Assembly (NCBI GenBank): GCA_020438295.1 | Contig: JAGQUV010000009.1 | Span: 1-60,424 of the forward strand | Length of the DNA stretch: 60,424 nucleotides | Direction of reading: 5' to 3' | Origin: Solirubrobacterales bacterium | GTDB lineage: Bacteria > Actinomycetota > Thermoleophilia > Solirubrobacterales > 70-9 | Shown: positions 1-8,320 of the stretch, piece after piece | Numbering within the stretch: position 1 is the stretch's first letter | How the letters are laid out: every line of letters begins with the position of its first letter | The notes under the pieces: generated by a model | Told to the model about the DNA's origin: nothing | Seen by the model: the letters and a program-made list of their open reading frames with translations, nothing else | The model's database searches: none | Made by a program: the position numbers and the translations under genes

Positions 1-301
1 CCATCTCGGCCGCGACGATGTTGGCCAGCGAAGTCTTGCCGAGCCCGGGCGGTCCGGCCAGCAGGACGTGGTCGAGCGGCTCGCCACGACCGCGGGCCGC
101 TTCGATGAACACCGCCAGCTGGTCGGTCACCTGGGCCTGGTTGACGAAGTCGGCAAGGGTCGGTGGCCTCAGCGAGCGGTCGAGCTCCTGGTCGGGCAGA
201 GCGGCCCGGGCGTCGTGGACACTGGGCTCGGCCCCGGGCGGCAGGTCACCTTCCACCCCGAGGTCGATCCGGCGGCCGCTTATGTCGGGCAGCTCAGCCA
301 T
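1..301 (-). CDS. ruvB: Holliday junction branch migration ATPase RuvB (N-terminal part)
   Basis: RuvB is the AAA+ motor that drives branch migration on RuvA-bound Holliday junctions. Only the first 100 residues are in the window; the gene runs off the left edge. The Walker A motif [11 protein letters not shown] is visible at about residues 83-93, after the typical lead-in [12 protein letters not shown]. The ATG at 301 overlaps the end of ruvA by 8 bases, so ruvB is the last visible cistron of yebC-ruvC-ruvA-ruvB. The family call is secure; Walker B and the C-terminal winged helix cannot be checked here. Confidence 0.97.
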   Translation of the reverse strand, partial: MAELPDISGRRIDLGVEGDLPPGAEPSVHDARAALPDQELDRSLRPPTLADFVNQAQVTDQLAVFIEAARGRGEPLDHVLLAGPPGLGKTSLANIVAAEM

Positions 302-911
302 CGCCCGGACTCACCGTCGGGTTGGGGCTGCCGGCCCTCCGCAGCGCCTCGGCGACGAGAGCCTGGGCGTCATCGCCCGGATCGAGTCCGTCAAGCATCT
401 GCTCGGCCTCGAGCGGGGTATAGCCGAGGTTGATCAGACCGTCTCGGGCCAGCGAGCGGGCCGAGCTCTCGGCCGGGGTGGCGATCTCGCCGCCCGACTC
501 CTGCACGGTCGTCGTGACGCGGTCCCTGAGCTCGAGAATGATCCGTTCCGCGGTCCTCTTCCCGATTCCGGGCACCGCCTGGAACCGTTTCGCGTCGCCG
601 CCGACGATCGCCGCGGTTAGCTCGCGGTACGGGCCCCCGGACAGGGCCGCGATCGCGACTTTCGGTCCGATCCCGCTCACCCCGATCAGCTGCTGGAACA
701 GGTCACGCTCCTCTTCGGCCGAGAATCCGTAGAGGACCAGGCTGTCATCCCGACTGATCGTCTCGGTGTGGAGGAAGACTTCCTGCCCGGCCGCCGGCAC
801 GCTACGCAGGGTCTCGGTGCTTACGTTCAGGCGGTAGCCGACGCCGGCCGCCTCGACCACCACGTGATCGGAGCGCCGGACCAGGACTTCGCCCCTGACC
901 GCCGCGATCAA
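294..911 (-). CDS. ruvA: Holliday junction DNA-binding subunit RuvA
   Basis: RuvA is the tetrameric junction-binding subunit that recruits RuvB. The 205-residue product has the expected N-terminal OB-fold (MIAAVRGEV...), helix-hairpin-helix repeats ([14 protein letters not shown] near residue 80, [16 protein letters not shown] near 115) and a C-terminal domain ([16 protein letters not shown]) that contacts RuvB. Length is normal for the family. The start is TTG, overlapping the ruvC stop by four bases (TTGA), which suggests coupled translation. No alternative start is better placed. Confidence 0.97.
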   Translation of the reverse strand: MIAAVRGEVLVRRSDHVVVEAAGVGYRLNVSTETLRSVPAAGQEVFLHTETISRDDSLVLYGFSAEEERDLFQQLIGVSGIGPKVAIAALSGGPYRELTAAIVGGDAKRFQAVPGIGKRTAERIILELRDRVTTTVQESGGEIATPAESSARSLARDGLINLGYTPLEAEQMLDGLDPGDDAQALVAEALRRAGSPNPTVSPGDG

Positions 912-1438
912 CCGACCACCCGCACAGACGGATCGACGGCCGCGGCGGTGGCGATCGCGTCACGCCGTCCCGCGGTGCCGCCGTGGCAGATGGCCACCGC
1001 GAGAGCGTCGGCCGCGTGATCGGGCCGCGGCGTCTCGGAGAGCCCCAGCAGCGTCGCGACCATCTTCTGGACCTGGCGTTTGGCCGCGTTGCCGGACCCG
1101 CAGACCGCGGTCTTGATCGCCTGCGGCGTGTAGGCGAAACACGAGACCCCGCCCTGGGCGGCGGCCAGCAGCGCGACTCCCGAAGCCTGGCCGACCTTCA
1201 TCGCGGAGCCGACGTTCTTGCCGAAGTAGAGGTCCTCGATGGCCAGCGCGACCGGCTGGTGCCAGGCGATCAGGTCGGTCAGGGTGGCGTGGATGTGGGC
1301 GAGCCGCTTTTCGATCGGCTGGTCGGACGGGGTCTCGATCGCCCCTCCGTCCAGCGCGGCCATCTGCCCCCCTTCGACCTTGACCACGCCGAAGCCGAGG
1401 TTGGCCGTCCCGGGATCTATGCCCATTACGACTCTCAT
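908..1438 (-). CDS. ruvC: Holliday junction resolvase RuvC
   Basis: RuvC is the dimeric endonuclease that cuts Holliday junctions. The 176-residue protein begins with the RNase H-like signature GIDPGTANLGFG, giving the first catalytic Asp. AIEDLYFGKN supplies the catalytic Glu, and RPDHAADALAVAICH carries the C-terminal His/Asp residues. All acidic residues of the active site are present. It is followed by ruvA with a 4-base overlap. The 79 bases separating it from yebC hold small inverted repeats but no convincing terminator, so yebC and ruvCAB may be cotranscribed. Confidence 0.97.
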   Translation of the reverse strand: MRVVMGIDPGTANLGFGVVKVEGGQMAALDGGAIETPSDQPIEKRLAHIHATLTDLIAWHQPVALAIEDLYFGKNVGSAMKVGQASGVALLAAAQGGVSCFAYTPQAIKTAVCGSGNAAKRQVQKMVATLLGLSETPRPDHAADALAVAICHGGTAGRRDAIATAAAVDPSVRVVG

Positions 1439-1517
1439 CTAGACACCATTCTGCATCCGGCATCGGATGCCTTCCGGGGCCCACCGGAAAGCGCTCCAGG
1501 GGGCGGTCAGACGTAGA

Positions 1518-2267
1518 TCAGCCGGCGATCCGCTCGAGCACCTCTTCGGGTATGTCGAAATTGGCGTGGACCTCGTTGACGTCGTCCTGGTCCTCGATCG
1601 CGTCCAGCAGCTTGATCAGGGTCCCGGCCTCGGACTCGGCCACTTCTACCGTGTTGGTGGGCTCGGTGACCAGGCCGACCGACTCGACCTCTATCCCTTC
1701 GCCGGTCAGCGCCTGCCTGACCGCGGTCAAGTCGGCCGGATCGGCGGTCACGCGCAGTTTCCCGCCGTCCTCGACCACATCACTGGCCCCGGCGTCGATC
1801 GCGACGATCAGGTCGTCTTCGCTCAGGCCCTGTCCGTCGACCACTACCTCGCCCACCGTCTCGAACATCCAGGCGACCGACCCCGGCTCGCCTAGATTGC
1901 CACCGTGTCGGGTGAACGCGTGACGGACCTCGGCGCTGGTCCGGTTGCGGTTGTCGGTCAGCGCCTCGACCAGTATCGCGGCGCCACCCGGCCCGTATCC
2001 CTCGAACTGGATCCGCTCGACCACCTCGGCATCTGCGCCCTCGCCGGTGCCCCGGTCGATCGCTCGCTCGATGTTGGCCTTGGGCATCGATTCGTCGCGC
2101 GCCTTCTGGACGGCGGTCGCCAGCGAAGGATTGGCGTCAACGTCTCCGCCGCCTTCCCGTGCCGCTACCGTGATCGCCTTGGCCAGCTTGGTGAACCGCT
2201 GGCCCCGCTTGGCATCGGCGGCCCCTTTCTTGTGCTTTATCGATGACCATTTCGAGTGACCGGACAT
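1518..2267 (-). CDS. yebC: YebC/PmpR family transcription-translation factor
   Basis: The 249-residue protein begins MSGHSKWSSIKHKKGAADAK, the hallmark N-terminus of the YebC/PmpR/TACO1 family. The rest fits the usual three-domain architecture (GPGGAAILVEALTDNRNRT in the middle). Family members have been described as DNA-binding regulators and, more recently, as ribosome-associated factors helping difficult sequences; which applies here cannot be told from sequence. It heads the ruv gene group as in many actinobacteria. A TAGAAT hexamer ends six bases before the ATG and there is no Shine-Dalgarno, so the mRNA is probably leaderless. Confidence 0.95.
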   Translation of the reverse strand: MSGHSKWSSIKHKKGAADAKRGQRFTKLAKAITVAAREGGGDVDANPSLATAVQKARDESMPKANIERAIDRGTGEGADAEVVERIQFEGYGPGGAAILVEALTDNRNRTSAEVRHAFTRHGGNLGEPGSVAWMFETVGEVVVDGQGLSEDDLIVAIDAGASDVVEDGGKLRVTADPADLTAVRQALTGEGIEVESVGLVTEPTNTVEVAESEAGTLIKLLDAIEDQDDVNEVHANFDIPEEVLERIAG

Positions 2268-2273
2268 GGTGTG

Positions 2274-2279
2274 ATTCTA
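2274..2279 (-). promoter_or_regulatory. Predicted -10 element of yebC (leaderless start)
   Basis: TAGAAT on the minus strand matches the -10 consensus TATAAT at five of six positions. Six bases (CACACC) separate it from the yebC ATG, so transcription would begin at or next to the start codon. No good -35 is visible. It sits in a 53-base spacer shared with the divergent gene at 2321. Confidence 0.5.
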
Positions 2280-2320
2280 TTGGTGGGACGAAAACGGCCG
2301 AAATAGAGACAGAATCCGCG

Positions 2321-2752
2321 ATGAGCGACGAACGCAGACATAAGCCGACCCGCACGCTTGCGGCGGTGCTGATCGCGCTGTTGATGCTCCTGGCCGCGCT
2401 TTCCCTGTGGACGGTGATTCCGCTCGCCTGGCTCTGGATCGGCTCGCAACTGACCGACACCCAGTTCCCCACTCTCGGGCCGTATCTGGTGGCGCTCGGG
2501 GGGGTGGTCGCCTCGATTCTGGTCGTGGCCTGGATCCTCGGCCTGCTGAACGAGCTCTACCTGAGCCTGACCGGGGTCCACCACGTCGCGCCGATGCGGC
2601 CCGGCTGGCTGAAGAGCATGCGCGACACACCCAAAGACACGCACGCGCTGACCCTGCTCGAAGCGGTGATCATCGGCTCGGTGGTGATCGCCATCCTGGC
2701 CCTGCTGGTCTGGTTCTTCACCCTGGCCGGCTCGCCGCTGCCCAGCGCCTGA
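2321..2752 (+). CDS. Small integral membrane protein, function unknown
   Basis: The 143-residue product has a short basic N-terminus (MSDERRHKPTRT) followed by three or four hydrophobic segments: roughly residues 12-45 (possibly two), 50-78 and 110-138. The loop before the last helix is polar (RPGWLKSMRDTPKDTHAL). No known family or catalytic motif was recognised. The ATG at 2321 was chosen because upstream in-frame codons would lie in the yebC promoter region. The gene is transcribed rightward between pdxT and yebC, splitting a pdxST-yebC-ruv order that is contiguous in many actinobacteria. CAGAAT, five bases before the ATG, could be a -10. Confidence 0.75.
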   Translation: MSDERRHKPTRTLAAVLIALLMLLAALSLWTVIPLAWLWIGSQLTDTQFPTLGPYLVALGGVVASILVVAWILGLLNELYLSLTGVHHVAPMRPGWLKSMRDTPKDTHALTLLEAVIIGSVVIAILALLVWFFTLAGSPLPSA

Positions 2753-2783
2753 CCGGCCGGGGCAGGGCCCGACCGTCCGGAGG

Positions 2784-3410
2784 TCAGAGGCCGGCCTCCG
2801 CACGGCCACACTCGGCCGCAAACCAGCGATGGATCCGGTCGTCGCCGACCAACTCCGGGTGGAAAGAGAGCGCGGTCACGTTGGCCTGGCGGACCGCGAC
2901 CGGGTGGCCACGGAGCTCGGCCAGTACCTCCACCGAGCCGCCCAGCTGCTCGACCCAGGGCGCCCGGATGAACACTGCCCGGACCGGCGCCTCGGCTATG
3001 CCCGGGAGCTCGATCTCGTCTTCGAAGCTGGCCAGCTGCCGGCCGAACGCGTTCCGCCTGGTGGTTATGTCGATCAGGCCGAGATGCTCCCGGTCGGCCA
3101 CGATCATTCCGGCGCAGGTCCCGAGGATCGGGCGGCCGGCGGCGTGCAGGTCCCGGATCCCGTCGGCCAGCCCGGCCGACTCGATGCCCATGCTGATCGT
3201 GGTCGACTCGCCACCCGGGATGATCAGGCCGTCGAGGCCACGGAGGTCGGCCGGCAGGCGGACCTCGACCCCGCACGCGCCGACCGCATCCAGGTGGCCC
3301 ACATGCGCTGCGAACCCGCCCTGGACGGCGAGAACACCGATTCTCGAGGAGGCCGCTGCGGCCCCCGGCGCGTTGCTACCAGCCTCGTCCGGCAAGGCGG
3401 CCGTCGTCAC
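2784..3410 (-). CDS. pdxT: Pyridoxal 5'-phosphate synthase glutaminase subunit PdxT
   Basis: PdxT hydrolyses glutamine and passes ammonia to PdxS for PLP synthesis. Family motifs are present: [10 protein letters not shown] at the N-terminus, the glycine-rich [13 protein letters not shown] segment, the nucleophile Cys in LGTCAGMIV and the His-Glu pair in FHPEL near the C-terminus. The start is uncertain. No ATG, GTG or TTG lies between the pdxS stop and the conserved core, so translation must begin inside pdxS; GTG at 3410 or TTG at 3395 are the candidates. That gives a 20-35 base overlap with pdxS and an extra N-terminal tail of about 25-30 residues. Confidence 0.93.
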   Translation of the reverse strand: MTTAALPDEAGSNAPGAAAASSRIGVLAVQGGFAAHVGHLDAVGACGVEVRLPADLRGLDGLIIPGGESTTISMGIESAGLADGIRDLHAAGRPILGTCAGMIVADREHLGLIDITTRRNAFGRQLASFEDEIELPGIAEAPVRAVFIRAPWVEQLGGSVEVLAELRGHPVAVRQANVTALSFHPELVGDDRIHRWFAAECGRAEAGL

Positions 3411-4260
3411 CGAGCGCCGACATCTCGATGCCGGGCATCGCATCGCCGAGCTGTTCCGACGCCGCCGCCACCCGCTCGGGATCGTTGAAGTGGGTGGTCG
3501 CCTCGACGATCGCGCTGGCCCGGCGCTCGGGGTCGTCGCTCTTGAAGATGCCGGAGCCGACGAAGTTCCCCTCGGCGCCGAGCTGCATCATCAGCGCCGC
3601 GTCGGCCGGCGTCGCGATGCCACCGGCACAGAAGACCGGCACCGGCAGCCAGGCCCGCTCGGCGACGTCGCGTACCAGCTCGAGCGGGGCGGCCAGGTTC
3701 TTGGCCGCGGTCGGCAGCTCGGTCCGGGTCAGAGTGCTCAACTCGCGGATGCCGGAGGTGATCTCGCGCATGTGGCGGACCGCCTCGACGATGTTGCCGG
3801 TGCCGGCCTCCCCTTTCGAGCGGATCATCGCGGCACCCTCGCCGATCCGGCGCAGGGCCTCGCCGAGGTTGGTCGCCCCGCAGACGAACGGGGCGTCGAA
3901 GGCGAACTTGTCGATGTGGTTGGACTCGTCGGCCGGGGTCAGGACCTCCGACTCGTCGATGTAATCGATGTTGAGCGACTGCAGCACCTGGGCCTCGGCG
4001 AAATGCCCGATCCTGGCCTTGGCCATCACCGGGATCGAGACCGACTCCTGGATCTCCCGGATCATCCGCGGGTTCGACATGCGGGCGACCCCGCCGTCGG
4101 CCCTGATGTCGGCCGGGACCCTTTCCAGCGCCATCACCGCGCAGGCACCCGCCTGTTCGGCGATCCGTGCCTGTTCGGCGTCGACCACGTCCATGATCAC
4201 GCCGCCCTTGATCATCTCGGCCAGACCGGTCTTGACTCGGAAAGTAGCTTGCTCAGCCAT
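3376..4260 (-). CDS. pdxS: Pyridoxal 5'-phosphate synthase lyase subunit PdxS
   Basis: PdxS condenses ribose 5-phosphate, glyceraldehyde 3-phosphate and ammonia to PLP as a dodecameric (beta/alpha)8 barrel. The 294-residue sequence is highly conserved: [10 protein letters not shown]-like start, [11 protein letters not shown] with the first Schiff-base Lys, [10 protein letters not shown], and [12 protein letters not shown] with the second Lys and phosphate-binding loop. It is the first gene of pdxS-pdxT. A TATATT hexamer ends seven bases before the ATG and there is no ribosome-binding site, which points to a leaderless transcript. A perfect inverted repeat lies just upstream of the hexamer. 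Confidence 0.98.
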   Translation of the reverse strand: MAEQATFRVKTGLAEMIKGGVIMDVVDAEQARIAEQAGACAVMALERVPADIRADGGVARMSNPRMIREIQESVSIPVMAKARIGHFAEAQVLQSLNIDYIDESEVLTPADESNHIDKFAFDAPFVCGATNLGEALRRIGEGAAMIRSKGEAGTGNIVEAVRHMREITSGIRELSTLTRTELPTAAKNLAAPLELVRDVAERAWLPVPVFCAGGIATPADAALMMQLGAEGNFVGSGIFKSDDPERRASAIVEATTHFNDPERVAAASEQLGDAMPGIEMSALGDDGRLAGRGW

Positions 4261-4267
4261 CTACCCA

Positions 4268-4293
4268 AATATAGAGATTCGGGGGCTCCCGAA
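4268..4293 (-). promoter_or_regulatory. pdxS promoter: -10 hexamer with adjacent inverted repeat
   Basis: TATATT (4273 to 4268, minus strand) lies seven bases before the pdxS ATG. Upstream, 4278-4293 is a perfect 6-base inverted repeat, TTCGGG-N4-CCCGAA, placed where a repressor or activator could contact RNA polymerase. It could instead be the 3' hairpin of the upstream regulator gene, but no T-run follows. The regulator, if any, is unknown. Confidence 0.45.
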
Positions 4294-4343
4294 CCGCCTC
4301 ACGGCATCCCGTCTCGGGCAGCCGGGCCGGCGAACCCGGCGCC

Positions 4344-5186
4344 CTACTTCAGCTTGTAGGCACGGATCCGGTCGCGGTGGGCGGCCTCGTCCCGCGAGTA
4401 AACCCCGTGGGCGAGCGCGTGAACCAGGGCCAGAAGCGCGGTGTTGGATCGCAGGAACGAAGGGCTGTTCGACGAGTAGTAGAGGCTCATGTCGGCCTCT
4501 TTCAGGGCCTCGGACAGGGTTGCGTCGGCGATCGCCAGGGTGCTGGCCTGGCGATGGCCGGCGAGCTTCATCGCTCGCGCCAGCAGCGGGTGCGAGCGGC
4601 CGGCGGAAAGCGTGACCAGCAGGGTCTCGTCGTCGAGCCGGCCGAGGCGCTGGAGCGACGGGCCCGCGGTCGAGGTGACGATCTCGGCCCGGATGTCGAG
4701 CAGGCTCAGGGTGTGCCTGAAGTAGCTGGCGAAGAAGGCCATCTGGTCGGTGCCGACGATCACCACCTGGCTCGCCGCCGAAAGCGCCGCCACCGCGTCG
4801 TCGATCTGCTGCTGGCTCAGCTTGCGGGCCGTCTCCTCGATGTTGGCGTGATCGGTGCCGAGCGAGGCCTCGAATTCGGAATGGTCGAACGAGAACAACA
4901 TCCGGCCGGACGTATCGGAGCCGGCCCCGACGGTGGCGCGATATTCCTCGATCGCCGAAGTCTGGAGCTCGGGGTAGCCCTCGAACCCGAGCGCCTGCGA
5001 GAACCGGACGACCGTGGACGACGACGTGCCGGCCCGCCGGGCCAGTTCCTCGGCCGTAAGGAATGCCGCTTCGTCCAGGTGGTCAACGATGTAGCGGGCT
5101 ACATCCCGCTGGGACCGTGAAAACTCGTCGATCCGGTCCTCTATGTAAGTTGACAGGGTCTTGGTGTCGGCGGTCACTGTGCTCAC
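4344..5186 (-). CDS. RpiR/MurR-family transcriptional regulator (HTH + SIS)
   Basis: The 280-residue protein has an N-terminal RpiR-type helix-turn-helix (FLTAEELARRAGTSSSTVVRF, followed by SQALGFEGYPELQ). A C-terminal SIS sugar-phosphate-binding domain follows (VVIVGTDQMAFFASYF and LLVTLSAGRSHPLLARAMK). RpiR proteins usually sense phosphosugars and control nearby sugar or amino-sugar genes; no such gene is adjacent, so the target is unknown. The GTG at 5186 was chosen because it immediately precedes the conserved region and avoids overlap with the divergent gene at 5236. It lies directly upstream of pdxS in the same direction, with 83 bases between. Confidence 0.88.
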   Translation of the reverse strand: MSTVTADTKTLSTYIEDRIDEFSRSQRDVARYIVDHLDEAAFLTAEELARRAGTSSSTVVRFSQALGFEGYPELQTSAIEEYRATVGAGSDTSGRMLFSFDHSEFEASLGTDHANIEETARKLSQQQIDDAVAALSAASQVVIVGTDQMAFFASYFRHTLSLLDIRAEIVTSTAGPSLQRLGRLDDETLLVTLSAGRSHPLLARAMKLAGHRQASTLAIADATLSEALKEADMSLYYSSNSPSFLRSNTALLALVHALAHGVYSRDEAAHRDRIRAYKLK

Positions 5187-5235
5187 GCCGTCCAATTCGC
5201 TACCCCCATCCGTTTCCCTTCTAATAGCAGGGACT

Positions 5236-5571
5236 ATGAAATCGTTTTCCGGACTTCCCGACCGCCGCTCGAGCCTCACCGGGCACACTGACGAAGGCGA
5301 CGAGATATGGATCATCCGGTCGATCTCGCAGAAGCTGTACACCTGCCAGGGCTGCTACGACTCGATCCAGGTCGGCGATGAACACGTGGTCATCCAGTAC
5401 ATCGGCCGTGCCGGAGGAACCGAACACGCCCACTGGCACCGCCGCTGCGCCGAGGAGATCCTCTACTCGCAGATCCGTGACCTGCGAGCGGTCAGCGCCG
5501 GCGAGTCTTCCCGGCCCAGGCTCGAAGCCCGGGGGCGGAAGCCGGCCGGCAGGCGGCGGCGCCCCCGCTGA
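5236..5571 (+). CDS. Small actinobacterial zinc-binding protein (CxxC...HWH...C)
   Basis: The 111-residue protein contains KLYTCQGCYDSI and, 30 residues later, HAHWHRRCAEEIL, giving a likely Cys/His zinc site. This resembles a small family common in actinobacteria, often mislabelled ATP/GTP-binding protein, in which KLYRCPGC and RHWHxxCW are conserved. No nucleotide-binding loop is present. The C-terminal 30 residues are very Arg/Pro-rich and probably disordered. The ATG at 5236 gives a compact N-terminus (MKSFSGLPDRRSS). The gene diverges from the RpiR regulator with a 49-base spacer. Confidence 0.8.
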   Translation: MKSFSGLPDRRSSLTGHTDEGDEIWIIRSISQKLYTCQGCYDSIQVGDEHVVIQYIGRAGGTEHAHWHRRCAEEILYSQIRDLRAVSAGESSRPRLEARGRKPAGRRRRPR

Positions 5572-5599
5572 CCGGACCACCTGGGGTCACGGTCCGGTC
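5570..5599. other. GC-rich hairpin between convergent genes
   Basis: GACCGGACC at 5570-5578 pairs perfectly with GGTCCGGTC at 5591-5599 across a 12-base loop. It starts at the stop codon of the zinc protein gene and overlaps the 3' end of the convergent gene. No T-run follows on either strand, so it is not a standard intrinsic terminator; it may stabilise the mRNA end or assist termination. Confidence 0.4.
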
Positions 5600-6291
5600 C
5601 GGTCCGTTCGTTGCGGACCGGGCGGGTCGTCGGGCCCGGCTGTCCCCGCCGGCCCGGTCCGGTTTCTCCGGTAGGTCAGCCACCCGACCCCGAGCAGGAC
5701 CACGACCCCCAGCCCGGCGAACGGTGCGACGGGGAAGCCGGACTCGCTGCCGACCCAGGACAGGGTGCCGTCGATGGCCGCCGGATCGCCGTCGACGCTG
5801 ATCGGGATCGAGTAGTCGAAGATCACGGTAGGGACCGACCGGTCGGTCACCTGGGGCGGGGTGTTCTTCCCCATGTAGTGGGAGCGGTGGTCGTGCCAGG
5901 CGAACTGGCCGCTGCGGTCGACCTCGTCCCAGTCCGGGGGCTTGTCGGGGTCGGCCCGGGACGGGATATCGACCTCCGCGTACCGGTCCTGGTTGAGGTA
6001 GAACGAGGGGGAGTTCAGGTTCACCTCAACCAGCCCGTCCGCCGAGATCCGGGCGAACGGCTCGCCCTCGTAGCCTTTGACCATGACGGTCTTGCCCGAA
6101 TCGTTGCGCAGCACGACGCTGTCGTCGAAGTTGACCACTTGGGCATCGATCCCCGGTGCGTCGCGCCCGGGCGTGATCGCGGTGACTTCCGACCTGTAGT
6201 CGGGATTGCCCTGATGCGCCGATGCGGCCGCCGGCCAAAGGGCGGCTGCCGCCAGCAGCGTCACCAGCCAGAAAATCGGTCTGTCGGTCAA
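5587..6291 (-). CDS. Secreted, C-terminally membrane-anchored protein, function unknown
   Basis: The 234-residue product has a signal peptide (MTDRPIFWLVTLLAAAALW ending ...ASA), an extracytoplasmic domain of about 150 residues, and one transmembrane helix near the C-terminus (FAGLGVVVLLGVGWLTY). A basic stop-transfer and a proline-rich cytoplasmic tail follow. The ectodomain is beta-rich, with a WHDHRSHYM patch that could bind metal. The topology resembles copper-handling or YcnI-like ectodomain proteins, but no family was established. TTG at 6289-6291 is preferred because GGAG lies six bases upstream and the signal peptide begins there. Confidence 0.75.
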   Translation of the reverse strand: MTDRPIFWLVTLLAAAALWPAAASAHQGNPDYRSEVTAITPGRDAPGIDAQVVNFDDSVVLRNDSGKTVMVKGYEGEPFARISADGLVEVNLNSPSFYLNQDRYAEVDIPSRADPDKPPDWDEVDRSGQFAWHDHRSHYMGKNTPPQVTDRSVPTVIFDYSIPISVDGDPAAIDGTLSWVGSESGFPVAPFAGLGVVVLLGVGWLTYRRNRTGPAGTAGPDDPPGPQRTDRTGP

Positions 6292-6387
6292 GCGGGGCTC
6301 CCTGGACTTCGAGTTCTCGAGATCGGTATACGACAGTCTACGTACCGGCCGGGCCCGGCCGGTCGGGTGGCGGGGCCGGGCCCGCAC

Positions 6388-6393
6388 TATTCT
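6388..6393 (+). promoter_or_regulatory. Predicted -10 element of the DsbA-fold gene
   Basis: TATTCT lies exactly six bases (GGTGCC) before the TTG start at 6400. The spacing matches other predicted leaderless starts in this window and supports the choice of TTG. No ribosome-binding site is present. Confidence 0.45.
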
Positions 6394-6399
6394 GGTGCC

Positions 6400-7272
6400 T
6401 TGCCCCGGACCCGCATCGAAGCCACGCTTTTCACCGACCCGTCGTCTCCCGAGGCATACTCGGCGAGTCCCGCACTCCGCACCATCGAGTGGCGCTACCG
6501 CGACCAGATCCGGTGGCGGCTGGTGACCATCGGCCTGTCCGCACCGGGTTCGGTGCCGGAACGTTCAACCGGTGAGATGGCCCGGTCGCTGACCTACATC
6601 CGCGATCGCTGCGGGATGCCGTTCGCGATCGAGCCGAAGCTCCGCCACACGACCAGTGCCCGCGCCTGCCAGGCGGTCATCGCCGCCCGCCTGATCCACC
6701 CCGGCATGGAGTGGCGTGTGCTGCGTGCCCTGCAGCTGATGGAGTTCAACACGCCGATCCTGCTCGACGAGGACGACCATCTGCTGATCGCGCTCGAGTC
6801 GGTTCCCGGGCTCGACCCCTTGAAGGTGGTGCTGGCGATCGACACGCCGGAGGTCCAGGCCGCCTACGACTCCGAGTGGGCCGAGTCGCGCCGCGCGACT
6901 ACCGGGTCCCTCCCGCCCGGCGACCGGGGCGCGGAACGGCCGGCCGATACACGCGTCGCCCCGCCGACCGTGATTTTCGGCCACGAAGACCGCCGAATGC
7001 GAGTGGGCGGTCTCCAACCGGCGGAGGCCTACGATGCCGCCGTTGACGAGCTCGATCCCGGCCTGGTCCGAACCGGACCCCCGGAAAGCCCGCTCGAAGT
7101 GCTGGAGCTCTACCCGGGGGGCCTGGCGACCCAGGAGGTTGCGGCGATCATGGCCCCACGTTCGGTCGCGCCCGACCGTGGGGCCGTAGCAAGCCTGCTC
7201 GACGGGCTCCATTCGCTCGGCAGGGTGAGGCGTATCGCGATGGGTGACGACGCCGTCTGGTTGACCGCCTAG
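6400..7272 (+). CDS. DsbA/FrnE-like thioredoxin-fold protein lacking the CxxC
   Basis: The 290-residue protein resembles actinobacterial DsbA-family (FrnE-like) proteins, in which a DPxCPWCY active site is followed by a helical insertion (RTIEWRYRDQIRWRLVTIGL). Here the active-site region reads FTDPSSPEAYSAS, so both cysteines are replaced and disulfide chemistry is not expected. The C-terminal 65 residues (SPLEVLELYPGGLATQEVA... to the end) look like a small helix-turn-helix or winged-helix extension. No signal peptide is seen, so it is probably cytoplasmic. The true function is unknown; a binding or regulatory role is possible. Confidence 0.75.
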   Translation: MPRTRIEATLFTDPSSPEAYSASPALRTIEWRYRDQIRWRLVTIGLSAPGSVPERSTGEMARSLTYIRDRCGMPFAIEPKLRHTTSARACQAVIAARLIHPGMEWRVLRALQLMEFNTPILLDEDDHLLIALESVPGLDPLKVVLAIDTPEVQAAYDSEWAESRRATTGSLPPGDRGAERPADTRVAPPTVIFGHEDRRMRVGGLQPAEAYDAAVDELDPGLVRTGPPESPLEVLELYPGGLATQEVAAIMAPRSVAPDRGAVASLLDGLHSLGRVRRIAMGDDAVWLTA

Positions 7273-7378
7273 GCAGGACTCGACCGCGGATCGGGCCAGA
7301 GGTGAGCGGCCGGGCGCCGGCGCATAGGCTGTGTGGCGGCACGATCCGGCAGCTGAAACCGACCGAAGGAGCGGGACC

Positions 7379-7693
7379 ATGGCCAAGAGGAAGAAGGACG
7401 ACCATCTCTACGAGCGGCTCAGGCTCGGCGGAGTACGAAAGCGGGTGGCCAAAGAGGTCTCGAAGCTCCAGCCCGAGAAGGACAGCCCCCAGATGAAAGC
7501 GGCGCGGCGCGCCGCGGCCGATCTCAACCTGGCGGTCGATGACATCAAGGACCTGATCACCGGCGGCCCGCAGAAACGCTCGAAAGCAGCGAAGAAAGCG
7601 GCCAAGACCCGCAAGAAGAACCGGACCAAGAAGGACGCGGCCAAAAAGCGCGGCGGGAAGAAGAACGGCAAGAAGCCGGCCGCGAAGAAGTAG
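7379..7693 (+). CDS. Small lysine/alanine-rich basic protein
   Basis: The 104-residue protein has a partly ordered first half (ERLRLGGVRKRVAKEVSKL, then a helix around AARRAAADLNLAVDDIKDLI). The second half is almost entirely Lys, Ala and Arg (KKAAKTRKKNRTKKDAAKK). The composition resembles histone H1-like or nucleoid-associated tails, suggesting nucleic acid binding, but no family was established. The start is well supported by GAAGGAG eight bases before the ATG. It is followed by a convergent DUF1269 gene after 42 bases. Confidence 0.8.
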   Translation: MAKRKKDDHLYERLRLGGVRKRVAKEVSKLQPEKDSPQMKAARRAAADLNLAVDDIKDLITGGPQKRSKAAKKAAKTRKKNRTKKDAAKKRGGKKNGKKPAAKK

Positions 7694-7735
7694 CCGGCGA
7701 GGCCCCGGCCCAGGCCGGCCGGATCACGGATTCGG

Positions 7736-8224
7736 TCAGGCCTGCTCGATTTCCTTCTTGAGCTCGTCGGCCTCCACGTCAACCTGCTTCTCGAGGCGTT
7801 TCTTCGCACGCTCGGTCACCTTGTCCAGCTGCTCCTCGAGCTTCGACTCGCCGATCACGATGATCGCCGCCTGGCCGTCGTCCAGGGTCTCACCGAGATC
7901 CTTGAGGTCGCCTCTCGACATCCCCCTGAACAGGTGCGCACCGACACCACCGATGACCCCGCCGGCGATCGCCGTGCCGATTATCGAGGGCGGGAACAGG
8001 ATTCCGATCACGGCCCCAACCCCTATCCCGGTCCAGGCGCCGTGCTGGGTCGGCTTCTCGGTCTTATGCACGTGAACCTTGTCGTCGGACTTCTCGACCA
8101 CCGCTGCGTCGAACGTGCCGACCAGTCCGGCCGCGTGCAGCTCGTAGACCGCCTCGAAGTCCACCTCGGCGTCAGCCATCTCGTCATAGACGGCGGCGTA
8201 CAGAAATACGGGTCGGTCCGACAT
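7736..8224 (-). CDS. DUF1269 family protein
   Basis: The 162-residue product matches the DUF1269 pattern. An N-terminal ferredoxin-like segment (FLYAAVYDEMADAEVDFEAVYEL) and a conserved VVEKSDDKVHVHKT stretch come first. A glycine-rich hydrophobic hairpin follows (GVGAVIGILFPPSIIGTAIAGGVIGG), then an amphipathic C-terminal helix with Glu/Lys heptads. The biochemical role of the family is unknown; membrane association is likely. The ATG at 8224 has GAGAGGA at a usable distance upstream. No operon partner is evident. Confidence 0.85.
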   Translation of the reverse strand: MSDRPVFLYAAVYDEMADAEVDFEAVYELHAAGLVGTFDAAVVEKSDDKVHVHKTEKPTQHGAWTGIGVGAVIGILFPPSIIGTAIAGGVIGGVGAHLFRGMSRGDLKDLGETLDDGQAAIIVIGESKLEEQLDKVTERAKKRLEKQVDVEADELKKEIEQA

Positions 8225-8320
8225 GGGTAGTCCTCTCGATGGTTGTTGATGGTCCGGCCGCAACAATACCGCCGGATGAGGCCTGACCGGACGCTCGAGA
8301 TGGACCTGGCGAGCCTATGC

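Noticed and set aside
2407-4359. Long rightward open frame of about 650 codons over pdxT and pdxS
   Set aside because: It is antisense to two strongly conserved genes; such frames are common in very GC-rich DNA, and its translation is Arg/Pro-rich with no domain.
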